Shown one piece after another: positions 1-7,304 of a DNA stretch of 64,000 nt. Each line of letters starts with the position of its first letter. The first letter of the stretch is position 1. The stretch lies in the NCBI RefSeq assembly GCF_012641515.1, contig NZ_JABAHY010000002.1, positions 214,371 to 278,370 of the forward strand, given 5' to 3'. Source of the stretch: Nesterenkonia sedimenti (GTDB taxonomy: Bacteria; Actinomycetota; Actinomycetes; Actinomycetales; Micrococcaceae). A program made the position numbers and the translations under genes. The notes below the pieces were generated by a model, which searched no databases, was not told where the DNA came from, and saw only the letters and a program-made list of their open reading frames with translations.

Positions 1-756
1 ACCCTCGCGCAGTGTGTCCAAGAAACCATGCAGGGCGGGGGTGAAGGCCCGAAGGGTATGGGAATCCCCGTTGACCACATTGATGCCGATCTTCAGGGAG
101 ATGACATCGGCAGGCAGCTGACGGATTGTCCGTGCAGCGAAGGGGTCCAGTTTGGCGTTCCCGGCGAACCCGAGGTTCGTCAGCGCCACATCCACGCCCT
201 GGTGAGTCGCGCCCCGGGCAGCGACAGCCGGCCAGGCGTGACTGGAGCCCACGGCGTCGTACCCATGGCTGATGGAGGAGCCGTAGTGCACCCACTGCAC
301 TGCCCCAGTGTCGACCGGAGCCGGCTGAACCGGAGCCTCGGAGAGAACCGCGCCGAGGACTGTCCACTCCTGGTAGGGCAGCCAGATCTCCACGGTCTTC
401 GCCCCTGCTTGCAACCGGGGAACTACGACGACGCCGCGGCCGTCTTCTCCCAGCTCAACCTCCTGTTGAGCCACCAGGGTGTTATCGCACCAAATATCGT
501 AAACAAAGGGGACGCCTTCGGCCCCGTGAGCCTCTGGGGCCTCCCGCTGCGGCCAGACGATCAGCTGAAGCTCGGTGGCCTCCGTGTGCAGACGCAGTCG
601 CACCCCGGAAGGATCGCTGAAGACTTTGGGCTCCACGGGTCCGCCCAACTGAGCCCGTGAGGCCGATGTCAACCGGTGGGGGAGCAGCCCCTGCGCAGTC
701 CGCTCCAATTCGACAGCCCCATGGACCATCTCGGCGGAGATCTCAGTGCGCAGCAC
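1..756 (-). CDS. SGNH/GDSL-family hydrolase (partial, C-terminus beyond left edge)
   Basis: An open frame runs from a GTG at 756 to the window edge, about 250 codons, with no stop. Mid-protein it carries WVHYGSSISHG, a block-I serine motif of SGNH hydrolases with GSS in place of GDS. It is followed by NLGFAGNAKLDP (oxyanion Gly/Asn blocks) and SLKIGINVVNG. The catalytic His/Asp block would lie beyond the edge. The first 130 residues look like the beta-rich N-terminal domain found in two-domain SGNH esterases. A GAGGT ribosome site lies about 6 nt before the GTG and overlaps the stop region of the upstream MOSC gene, so the two are probably co-transcribed. An in-frame ATG at 729 is the alternative start. 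The substrate is unknown; ester hydrolysis is the family expectation. Confidence 0.75.
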   Translation of the reverse strand, partial: MLRTEISAEMVHGAVELERTAQGLLPHRLTSASRAQLGGPVEPKVFSDPSGVRLRLHTEATELQLIVWPQREAPEAHGAEGVPFVYDIWCDNTLVAQQEVELGEDGRGVVVVPRLQAGAKTVEIWLPYQEWTVLGAVLSEAPVQPAPVDTGAVQWVHYGSSISHGYDAVGSSHAWPAVAARGATHQGVDVALTNLGFAGNAKLDPFAARTIRQLPADVISLKIGINVVNGDSHTLRAFTPALHGFLDTLREG

Positions 757-765
757 AGTATGACC

Positions 766-1557
766 TCATACCGGTTGGACAGGATCACCGACGCAAATCG
801 GTCCACCCTCACCATCGGGCAGCAGCAGAATGCCCAGGGTGGGGTCGTTCTGATTGAACTCCTTGACCAGGGTGGGCATCACCGGAGCATCCCGGTCCCC
901 AGTATCGGGATTGGCGTGGGTGGCCAGACAGCGGACAATCGGGGCCTCCACGGTGAACTCAACCTCGCCGATCCGCAGTCTTCCCTGCCAGTCCAGCTCC
1001 TCCCAGGGGCCGGTTCCGGAGATCACAATATTGGACCGGTATCGGCGGTTATCCTCAGCGCCGGGGATCACCCGCCCGAGATCAGCAGCCGAGGCCTCCC
1101 CATGGAGGGAGATGAACCCGCGTCCTCGGTCCTGGAACCGTGAGGTTTCGGTATCGCCTACCAACTTCAGAGGAAGCACGTCCTCGCGGTCGAGCTGTTT
1201 GGCATCATCTGTGGTCCGCAGCCAGGAGGTTACTTCCTCGCAGATCCTGGTGCGCCCGGCGTCGTCGAGTTCCTCGGTGATGGAGAAGTCACCGGCGGCA
1301 TCGCGGATCTGCAGCTGGTTATCTTCCAGCCGCAGGCGCAGTCGAGCGATTGAGGGGAACGTCATCAGGGCAAGACCACGGCGCTTGGGCCAGTAGTCGA
1401 GGCCATCGCGCTCCTCCGGCTCAGTGGCGCTGGCGAACCGGAAGGCCAACACCCGGTCGCCAGTAATGCGACCATCCGCCTGGACAGTCAGCTCTTGGTG
1501 CGGTTCCGGGGTGAACCCCTTGACCGGATAACGGTATAGGGCAGAGACCTCAGCCAT
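766..1557 (-). CDS. MOSC domain-containing protein
   Basis: 263 residues starting MAEVSALYRYPVKGF, the usual opening of MOSC proteins with an N-terminal beta-barrel domain. The C-terminal half has the MOSC features GPWEELDWQGRLRIGEVEF and RCLATHANPDTGDRD, the latter including the conserved Cys. MOSC proteins bind molybdenum cofactor or handle reactive nitrogen and sulfur groups; the substrate here is unknown. The start at 1557 is chosen because the family begins there. The same frame stays open to 2109, but that stretch covers the remnants of other genes and does not look coding. It lies just upstream of the SGNH hydrolase. Confidence 0.8.
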   Translation of the reverse strand: MAEVSALYRYPVKGFTPEPHQELTVQADGRITGDRVLAFRFASATEPEERDGLDYWPKRRGLALMTFPSIARLRLRLEDNQLQIRDAAGDFSITEELDDAGRTRICEEVTSWLRTTDDAKQLDREDVLPLKLVGDTETSRFQDRGRGFISLHGEASAADLGRVIPGAEDNRRYRSNIVISGTGPWEELDWQGRLRIGEVEFTVEAPIVRCLATHANPDTGDRDAPVMPTLVKEFNQNDPTLGILLLPDGEGGPICVGDPVQPV

Positions 1558-1583
1558 GCCTCTCATCCTTCCACAGTGCGAGC

Positions 1584-1694
1584 TCAGGAGGGGTTCAGGA
1601 GGTTTAGGTAGTCGGCGACGATCTGGCCGGGGGTGCGGTTCTCCTCGCGTTTTCCCAGATGTCCGGTGAGGGTCAGCTCGATGGCACCGTGGGT
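1584..1694 (-). pseudogene. 3'-terminal remnant of an unidentified gene
   Basis: A short coding-like frame ends at TGA 1584-1586 and reads IELTLTGHLGKREENR followed by TPGQIVADYLNLLNPS. It looks like a genuine C-terminus but has no start or N-terminal part. The frame loses sense near 1695, exactly where the plus-strand DoxX remnant begins. I do not recognise the family. The pair looks like what remains of two divergent genes after one deletion removed both 5' ends and the shared promoter. Confidence 0.5.
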
Positions 1695-1957
1695 GCACCT
1701 GGGCACTGAAAGTCCTGGGGCTGATCAAGCTGGCTGCAGGAGTTGGCTTAATTCTGCCTGCGCTGATCGACACTGCCATCTGGTTAGTGCCCTTGGCTGC
1801 GCTGGGGCTCATGATGTTCATGACCGGGGCCGTGGCAGTCCGGGTGGTTCGCCGGGAGTGGGGCAGTGTGCTGGGGGATATGTTCTTCATCGCCATGGCC
1901 GGGTTTGTCGCCTGGGGGCGGGCTTTCAGTTCCGAGGCATTTCTGGCATTGGGGTGA
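1694..1957 (+). pseudogene. DoxX-family membrane protein, 5'-truncated remnant
   Basis: The frame from about 1694 to TGA 1955-1957 reads TWALKVLGLIKLAAGVGLIL, then PALIDTAIWLVPLAALGLMM and FIAMAGFVAWGRAF. This is the last two-thirds of a DoxX-like (DoxX_2) four-helix membrane protein: the KxLGlxklaaxvgLllP helix followed by two more helices. The first helix and the start codon are missing, and there is no start codon or ribosome site before the remnant. It abuts the oppositely oriented remnant at 1584-1694. It is not expected to make a functional protein. Confidence 0.65.
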
Positions 1958-1965
1958 GCTGAGCG

Positions 1966-2008
1966 TTTGATGGGCCGGGTGCCGAAACGGCAGGCCCAGC
2001 CCATCAAA
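1966..2008. terminator. Inverted repeat, probable transcript end
   Basis: The arms TTTGATGGGC and GCCCATCAAA enclose further pairing around a GAAA loop. The hairpin lies between the end of the ABC permease (minus strand) and the end of the DoxX remnant (plus strand). Neither strand has a strong U-tract after the stem, so efficiency is uncertain. Confidence 0.45.
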
Positions 2009-2026
2009 AAACTCACCAGGGGTGCT

Positions 2027-3682
2027 TTATACCCGGTTGACCTCGCGGCGATTGAAGCCGACCAGTCCGATGGCGATACCCACAGCGCCGATGGCAATGA
2101 GCACTCCAACTGGAGTCCAATCGATATCCTCCACCGGATACTCAGCGAGGTGACCGAAGATATTGAGGTTCAATACCGCCTCGGGAAGTTCGAGCAACTG
2201 ACCGAAGGTGGACATCACACCGCCGAAACCGACGAAGACCCAGCCCACGGCACCGGCGAGCTTCGGCAACCAGCCCAGTAGGGATGTGACAATCCCGATC
2301 AGGGCCAGAACAGCGGGGGCCTGCATGATTCCGGCCAGCAGCAGTTCACTGAAGTACTGTCCGCCGTCCTCCTCCAGTGAGGCCACCGCGCCAAGACCCA
2401 TCCCCAGGCCGACCAGCACCAGAATCAGCAGGACTCCGAGTACCAGCACAGTCAGGTGTGCGCCCATCCAGGCGGTACGCCCCACCGGAGCGGACATCGC
2501 GTATTCGGCCCGCCCGCGGTTCTCCTCGCCGCGCAGCTGCTGCAGTCCACTGACCCCAGCAGCACCGATGAATACCGCCATGAACACTGCCATATAGGCC
2601 AAGTAACCCAGCATCATGTTCTCGCCGGGCATGATCTGCGCCATCTCCGCAGGGAGGTCATCGGCAGCGTCGACCATGGTCTGGGCGAAACTGCCGAACA
2701 TCAACCCGGTCAGCAGCAGGGCAATGCCCCAACCGCGCAGACCGCCCTTCAGCGTATGGGTGGCCAAGCCCAGGGGAGTGCCCAGAGAAGGCTTCGCCGA
2801 AGCCCTGCCCAACCGGGTCGGCAAGAGACTGGCGCCGACATCGCGCTTTGTGGACAGCGCATAGCCCAGCCACACCAAGACCGCGGCGAACGCCACCGGC
2901 AGCACCAGGGGCCACCAACGGTCCTCAACATACGGGGCGGTCTGCTGGGACCAGGCCAGCGGAGAGAACCAGGACAGCGCATTGCCACCGACCTCGGCGG
3001 CGTCGCCTCCCATCCGAATCAGGAATGCGAGGCCGATGACTGCACCAGCCATCCCTGAAGCACCCCGGGAAGACTCACTGAGCTGTGCCGTCACCGCAGC
3101 TGTCCCTGCGAAGAAGAGACCCACGGCGAATCCACCGATGGCCACCAGGGCTGAGCCCTCGGCCGGGAAATCACCAACCAGGCCAGCTGCGTAGATAAGC
3201 ACGGCAGCAACGAGGTTGGCCACAACGGTCAGGATCAGTGCCGCGGTCAGTGTGGCATGACGCCCGACGACGTTTGCCCGAATCAGCTCCGCCCTGCCGG
3301 TCTGCTCCTCCACCCGGGTATGCCGAATGACAGTGAAGACACTGAACAGCGCAATGAGGATATACAGGTAGAGCACATAGCCGGCGGAGAACAGGGCCTC
3401 ATGGGTGGGGTTCTCCATCCCGAAACCGGGTCCGGTCATCATTCGCCCGATGGGATCGGCGAACATAGCGGTCACTGCCCGCAGTTCATCCTCGGTCTCG
3501 GCGATGAGCTGGATGGCATTGGCGAAGTAGAAGCCCAGAAGGCCGATACCCAGAACCCATGCGCTGGTACGGATTCGGTCTCGACGCAGCATGAACCGCA
3601 GCAGGGTGGCGGTACCGGATAGGGTCGCCTGGCCTGCCGCGGGGCTTGGGGCATGCTGTGCCTCAGTTACTTTCATGCTCAT
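2027..3682 (-). CDS. ABC-2 type exporter permease
   Basis: 551 residues starting MSMKVTEAQHAP. It has about 12 hydrophobic segments in two similar halves (roughly 40-290 and 310-545), which is the architecture of actinobacterial permeases annotated as exporters of polyketide antibiotics. ATG 3682 is one base from the stop of the ATPase gene, so the two are translationally coupled; the frame also stays open upstream to 3736, inside the ATPase. With the ATPase at 3684-4637 and the TetR gene at 4655-5392 it forms a TetR-ATPase-permease operon, typical of self-regulated efflux of a toxic or antibiotic-like compound. The cargo is unknown. Confidence 0.88.
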   Translation of the reverse strand: MSMKVTEAQHAPSPAAGQATLSGTATLLRFMLRRDRIRTSAWVLGIGLLGFYFANAIQLIAETEDELRAVTAMFADPIGRMMTGPGFGMENPTHEALFSAGYVLYLYILIALFSVFTVIRHTRVEEQTGRAELIRANVVGRHATLTAALILTVVANLVAAVLIYAAGLVGDFPAEGSALVAIGGFAVGLFFAGTAAVTAQLSESSRGASGMAGAVIGLAFLIRMGGDAAEVGGNALSWFSPLAWSQQTAPYVEDRWWPLVLPVAFAAVLVWLGYALSTKRDVGASLLPTRLGRASAKPSLGTPLGLATHTLKGGLRGWGIALLLTGLMFGSFAQTMVDAADDLPAEMAQIMPGENMMLGYLAYMAVFMAVFIGAAGVSGLQQLRGEENRGRAEYAMSAPVGRTAWMGAHLTVLVLGVLLILVLVGLGMGLGAVASLEEDGGQYFSELLLAGIMQAPAVLALIGIVTSLLGWLPKLAGAVGWVFVGFGGVMSTFGQLLELPEAVLNLNIFGHLAEYPVEDIDWTPVGVLIAIGAVGIAIGLVGFNRREVNRV

Positions 3683-3683
3683 C

Positions 3684-4637
3684 TCAGGACACCTTCTTAG
3701 TGGTCCCATTGCTGACCCCGCGGGCGGAGAGATCATCTCCGTAGTGGCGCATCAGCAGCTGCTCCAGAGTCGGCGGGTGGGCCACGATCGAACGGATCCC
3801 CAAAGGAGTGAGGGTGTTCATGACCTCCTGGACATGATCGCCGTCGACCTCGAATACTGTGCGGTCACCGGCTGAAGTCACCGACTCAGTGCGGAAATCA
3901 TGCACAAAGCTCAGATTGGCTAGGGACTCCGCCGAGTGGGTTGTCTCCACTTCGATGGTCGTACGAGTCATATGCCGCAACTCCGACAAGGTCCCGGACT
4001 CAACAATATGTCCGGCCCGAATGATCGAGATCCGATCCGAGAGTGCCTCTACCTGAGCCAGAATATGGCTGGAGAGCAGTACCGAGCGTCCCTGCCCCTT
4101 GGCCTCGTGGATGACCTCCTGGAAAACCGCCTCCATCAGGGGGTCAAGGCCGGCTGTGGGCTCATCCAACAGCAGGAGGTCGACATCGGCGGCCAGGGCC
4201 GAGATCAACGCGACCTTCTGCCGGTTCCCCTTGGAATAGGTGCGGGTCTTCTTCCGAGGATCGAGGTCAAACCGTTCGATCAGTTCATCGCGCCGGGCCT
4301 TGTTATAGGAACCGCGCAGACGCAGGAACATATCGATGACCTCACCGCCGGTGAGATTCGGCCACAACTCCACATCACCGGGGACATAGGCCAGGCGCTC
4401 GTGCAGGGTCACCGCATCACGCCAGGGATCGCGCCCGAAGAGCTGGATCCGCCCAGCATCCGGGCGCAGCAGGCCCAGCAGCACACGCATCGTGGTGGAC
4501 TTCCCAGCCCCATTGGGGCCCAGGTAGCCGTGTACCTCGCCGGGGGCGATATTCAGATTGAGGTCATCCAGAGCTCGGACGGGCCCGAATTCCTTGACCA
4601 GGTTTTCGGCATAGATGACCGGAGAGTTCTCGTTCAT
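3684..4637 (-). CDS. ABC exporter ATP-binding subunit
   Basis: 317 residues. Walker A GPNGAGKST is at about 40-48, the signature region YSKGNRQKV at about 138-146 and Walker B LLLLDEPTAG at about 158-167, followed by the switch His in SSHIL. A C-terminal domain of about 90 residues is usual for drug-exporter ATPases (DrrA-like). The signature reads SKGNRQ instead of LSGGQ, as in many drug-exporter ATPases. An AGGAAG ribosome site lies 7 nt before ATG 4637. It sits between the TetR gene and its partner permease. Confidence 0.9.
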   Translation of the reverse strand: MNENSPVIYAENLVKEFGPVRALDDLNLNIAPGEVHGYLGPNGAGKSTTMRVLLGLLRPDAGRIQLFGRDPWRDAVTLHERLAYVPGDVELWPNLTGGEVIDMFLRLRGSYNKARRDELIERFDLDPRKKTRTYSKGNRQKVALISALAADVDLLLLDEPTAGLDPLMEAVFQEVIHEAKGQGRSVLLSSHILAQVEALSDRISIIRAGHIVESGTLSELRHMTRTTIEVETTHSAESLANLSFVHDFRTESVTSAGDRTVFEVDGDHVQEVMNTLTPLGIRSIVAHPPTLEQLLMRHYGDDLSARGVSNGTTKKVS

Positions 4638-4654
4638 AGTGTGTCTTCCTGTGT

Positions 4655-5392
4655 TCAGTCCTCTCGAGAGGAGAAAGCTTCAACAAAGTCCACGAGGTCC
4701 GGATAGGCCTCAGGAATGAGCACGCCGTTGAGATAGATCTCGGAGACGGCGGCGATATAGGGGCCCCATTGCTCAGGGGGATCATCCACTGGGGAGACTC
4801 CCAGGAGGCGTTTCATCTGTTTATGCAGAATCATGGAGCCGAAAGTTGTCAGCAGCAGGAGAGCGGCACGATGGCGCCTGTTCTGACTGGGGCGAACCTG
4901 CCCCAGTTCTTCAGCTTCGGCGGTATAGACCAGGGAATCTTCGACAAGCTGATCCAACAGATTGTCGATTTCCTCCCCGCCTTCGGTGAAGGCCCGGACC
5001 ATGTATTGGACCAGATGGCGGGACTCCTGCATGACCTGGAAGATGTAGTTCTGCGGCATATGGCCTTCGCGATGGACCGCATCCAATTTCGCCGCATGAA
5101 ACCGTTCAGTGACATACCTGTCGCAGGCCCTGCGCAGTTCCGTCTTGGAGCCGAAATGGTGGACCACCAAAGGAGCCGACACTCCGGCCCGACGGCCAAT
5201 AGTCTTCAGGCTCACATCATTGAAACCGAGTTCACCGAAGAGCTCGATTGCCGCATCCCGGATGCGTTCCTTGGCTGATGCCTCCTGTGCGGGAGGAGAG
5301 GTATTGCCGGTGCCGGTGATGTTATGTGTGCTTGCCGCGCCCAGGGGATTATGCCCCGCGCGTGCCTTAGAGGCCCCGTATTGATAGGCCAT
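4655..5392 (-). CDS. TetR-family repressor of the adjacent ABC exporter
   Basis: 245 residues. After about 45 polar residues comes a TetR helix-turn-helix (ASAKERIRDAAIELFGE, then VSLKTIGRRAGVSAPLVVHH). The ligand-binding domain fills the rest. The frame opens at GTG 5401, but GGGAGG sits 8 nt before ATG 5392 and overlaps the GTG, so ATG 5392 is preferred. Its upstream region carries two compact palindromes built from CTGAA(C)/(G)TTCAG and a third widely spaced pair, a pattern expected for autoregulation. The downstream ATPase and permease genes follow at 17 and 1 bases, so one ligand-relieved promoter probably controls all three. Confidence 0.88.
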   Translation of the reverse strand: MAYQYGASKARAGHNPLGAASTHNITGTGNTSPPAQEASAKERIRDAAIELFGELGFNDVSLKTIGRRAGVSAPLVVHHFGSKTELRRACDRYVTERFHAAKLDAVHREGHMPQNYIFQVMQESRHLVQYMVRAFTEGGEEIDNLLDQLVEDSLVYTAEAEELGQVRPSQNRRHRAALLLLTTFGSMILHKQMKRLLGVSPVDDPPEQWGPYIAAVSEIYLNGVLIPEAYPDLVDFVEAFSSRED

Positions 5393-5423
5393 CACCGCCA
5401 CCTCCCTTCACATCATTCGGGGG

Positions 5424-5439
5424 CTGAACTGGTGTTCAG
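5424..5439. promoter_or_regulatory. Palindromic operator, site 1 of TetR gene
   Basis: CTGAAC-4-GTTCAG is a perfect 16-bp palindrome 32-47 bp upstream of the TetR start. It is the right size and place for a TetR dimer site; the assignment is by position only. Confidence 0.65.
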
Positions 5440-5459
5440 TCCTGATGTGAAAGACGGTA

Positions 5460-5477
5460 GCTGAATGGCTGTTCAGC
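5460..5477. promoter_or_regulatory. Palindromic operator, site 2 of TetR gene
   Basis: GCTGAA-6-TTCAGC is perfect and shares the CTGAA/TTCAG core with site 1, 36 bp away, about 3.5 helical turns. Confidence 0.55.
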
Positions 5478-5488
5478 CCACAAGAGTG

Positions 5489-5514
5489 CTGAACAAGAGG
5501 CGCTCGGCGTTCAG
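5489..5514. promoter_or_regulatory. Widely spaced CTGAAC/GTTCAG pair
   Basis: The half-sites CTGAAC (5489-5494) and GTTCAG (5509-5514) repeat the core of sites 1 and 2 with a 14-bp gap and run into the end of the GntR gene. It may be a weak third site or two single half-sites. Confidence 0.35.
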
Positions 5515-6194
5515 TGAGAACCCTCTACAGCCGCTTCATCATGCACCAGCCGGTCCAAAGCTTCCTCCATATGGGACTCAATGGCCTCCACCAGCTCGGC
5601 GGCGTCTCCGGCGGCAATGGCCTCGGCGATCCGTCGGTGTTCGGCCACCTGATCCTCGGGATCCTGATAGGTACCCTGCAGGGCGGTGAGGCACATCCGG
5701 GTCTCGACCATCAGAGTCTCGTGCATCCGCTGCAGGCGCGGGCTGCCGGCAGCGCCGACCAGCATCTCGTGGAAGTGAAGGTCGGCGTCGGAGAGTTTGT
5801 CCAGATCCCCGGCCTCAGCCGCTGCCTGCATCGCGTCATAGGCATCCCGCAGGGCGGCGACCGCCTCGCCGTCGTCGTTTTTGATGATGGCTCGCCCGGC
5901 CGCGGATTCGATCGCGATCCGGGCCACGTAGAGATCACGGATCTCCTCAGCGTCGAGCTCCTTAACAAAGAGCCCGCGGTTGGGTTCGGCGCGCACCAGT
6001 CCCTCCTGCACCAGCCGCTGCATCGCCTCGCGCAGTGGGCCCCTGCTGACGCCGAACTGAGAGGCCAGGGCGGCCTCAGAGAGCTGGGACCCAGGGGCGA
6101 TATGGCCGTACATGATGCCTTCGCGAAGCTGCCGGGTGATCAGCCCAGCGGTGGACTCGCGATGCACCCGTTTGAACGGCTCAGCGGCGGACAT
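5511..6194 (-). CDS. GntR-family regulator with FCD ligand domain
   Basis: 227 residues from ATG 6194. A winged HTH occupies about residues 15-80 (ITRQLREGIMYGHIAPGSQL; FGVSRGPLREAMQRL) and an alpha-helical FCD domain the rest, with metal-ligand His candidates in DLHFHEML. GGAG lies 8 nt before ATG 6194. The frame also opens at TTG 6233, but that codon lies in the presumed operator and lacks a ribosome site. The gene is divergent from the 2-hydroxyacid dehydrogenase at 6264, and the 69-bp gap holds a palindrome of FadR/FCD type. It probably represses that dehydrogenase-amidase unit in response to a small carboxylic acid. Confidence 0.87.
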   Translation of the reverse strand: MSAAEPFKRVHRESTAGLITRQLREGIMYGHIAPGSQLSEAALASQFGVSRGPLREAMQRLVQEGLVRAEPNRGLFVKELDAEEIRDLYVARIAIESAAGRAIIKNDDGEAVAALRDAYDAMQAAAEAGDLDKLSDADLHFHEMLVGAAGSPRLQRMHETLMVETRMCLTALQGTYQDPEDQVAEHRRIAEAIAAGDAAELVEAIESHMEEALDRLVHDEAAVEGSH

Positions 6195-6222
6195 TTCGGA
6201 ACTCCGATCGGTAGATGCCAGG

Positions 6223-6256
6223 ATTGTTGACAATCTGCATATTGAGTTTCTAATGT
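6223..6256 (+). promoter_or_regulatory. Promoter with overlapping GntR operator
   Basis: TTGACA (6227-6232) and TAATGT (6251-6256) are separated by 18 bp. ATTGT-TG-ACAAT (6223-6234), a perfect palindrome of FCD-GntR type, covers the -35 box. ATG 6264 lies 7 nt after the -10, so the transcript should be leaderless. Confidence 0.7.
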
Positions 6257-6263
6257 AGCACCC

Positions 6264-7253
6264 ATGTCAGAGTCTCGTCCGGTCATTACTGTCCTCATTC
6301 CCTCCGACCCGGACAATCCGCGTCCGACCCCTCCTGGGCTCGAGCGGATCGAAGATCGGACAGAGATCCGGCTGGCCACCGCTGAGCAGCTGCCGGAGAA
6401 ACTCCCCGGCTCCCAGGGGCTGCTGCTGTGGGACTTCTTCTCCGATACCGTCAAAAACGCCTGGCATGCCGCCGATGAGCTGCAGTGGATCCACGTGGCC
6501 GCAGCCGGTGTGGACAAGCTGCTCTTTGACGAGCTGCGCGACTCCGAGGTCACTGTCACCAACGCCCAGGGAATCTTCGACCGGCCCATCGCCGAATGGG
6601 TTCTGGGTGCGGTCATCGCCGAGGCCAAGGACTTTGCCGGCAACTACCGGCTCAAGACCGCCAAACAGTGGAAACACCGGGAGACCAAACGCGTCCAGGG
6701 GGCTAAGGCCCTGGTCATCGGCACAGGCGCGATCGGACGGGAGATCGCCCGAGTGCTCAAAGCCGCCGGACTGGAGGTGACCGGAGCCGGACGGCGGGCC
6801 CGCGAGCAGGATGAGGACTTCGGCGTCGTCGTGCTCTCCGAAGACCTGGCTCAGCACGCCGGCGCATTCGATGTGATCGTCAACGCCGCACCACTGACCC
6901 CAGCCACCACCGGCATGATCAGCGAAGAGGTGCTCAACGCTGTGAAGCCCGGTGCGCACTTCGTCAATATCGGCCGCGGTCCCAGCGTGGATGAACCCGC
7001 GCTTATCGAGGCCCTGCGCGAGGGGCCCCTGGGCTTTGCCTCACTGGATGTCTTCGCCGAGGAACCCCTGCCGCAGGCCTCCGAGCTCTGGGAGCTGGAG
7101 AACGTGATGATCGCATCCCATATGTCCGGCGACGTCGAGGGCTGGCGGGACGCGCTGGCCGAACTGTTCCTCGACAACGCCGAGCGCTGGCTGGCCGATG
7201 AGCCCCTGCGCAATGTAGTGGATAAGACCGCCGGCTACGTGCCGGGAAAGTAG
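6264..7253 (+). CDS. D-isomer-specific 2-hydroxyacid dehydrogenase
   Basis: 329 residues. The NAD-binding motif GTGAIGREIARVLKAAG is at about 151-167. The catalytic Arg lies in NIGRGPSVDE, the Glu in FAEEPLP and the His in ASHMSG, all in the usual order. The family reduces 2-keto acids or oxidises D-2-hydroxyacids with NAD(P)H; the glyoxylate/hydroxypyruvate reductase branch is closest by eye. It is divergent from the GntR regulator and followed after 51 bp by an amidase, so it may process a hydroxy or keto acid released by that amidase. There is no ribosome site; the start sits 7 nt from a -10 hexamer. Confidence 0.87.
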   Translation: MSESRPVITVLIPSDPDNPRPTPPGLERIEDRTEIRLATAEQLPEKLPGSQGLLLWDFFSDTVKNAWHAADELQWIHVAAAGVDKLLFDELRDSEVTVTNAQGIFDRPIAEWVLGAVIAEAKDFAGNYRLKTAKQWKHRETKRVQGAKALVIGTGAIGREIARVLKAAGLEVTGAGRRAREQDEDFGVVVLSEDLAQHAGAFDVIVNAAPLTPATTGMISEEVLNAVKPGAHFVNIGRGPSVDEPALIEALREGPLGFASLDVFAEEPLPQASELWELENVMIASHMSGDVEGWRDALAELFLDNAERWLADEPLRNVVDKTAGYVPGK

Positions 7254-7304
7254 GAAACGACGACGACGCCGGCTCACCGGTTTGAAGAAGAAACAGGAGG
7301 GGAT

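Noticed and set aside
1633-1962. Plus-strand 109-residue frame over the DoxX remnant
   Set aside because: It is in a different frame from the recognisable DoxX sequence and has no family features.
1558-2109. Extension of the MOSC gene to an ATG at 2109
   Set aside because: The extra 184 residues are basic and compositionally odd and lie over the DoxX remnant on the other strand; the MOSC family starts at 1557.
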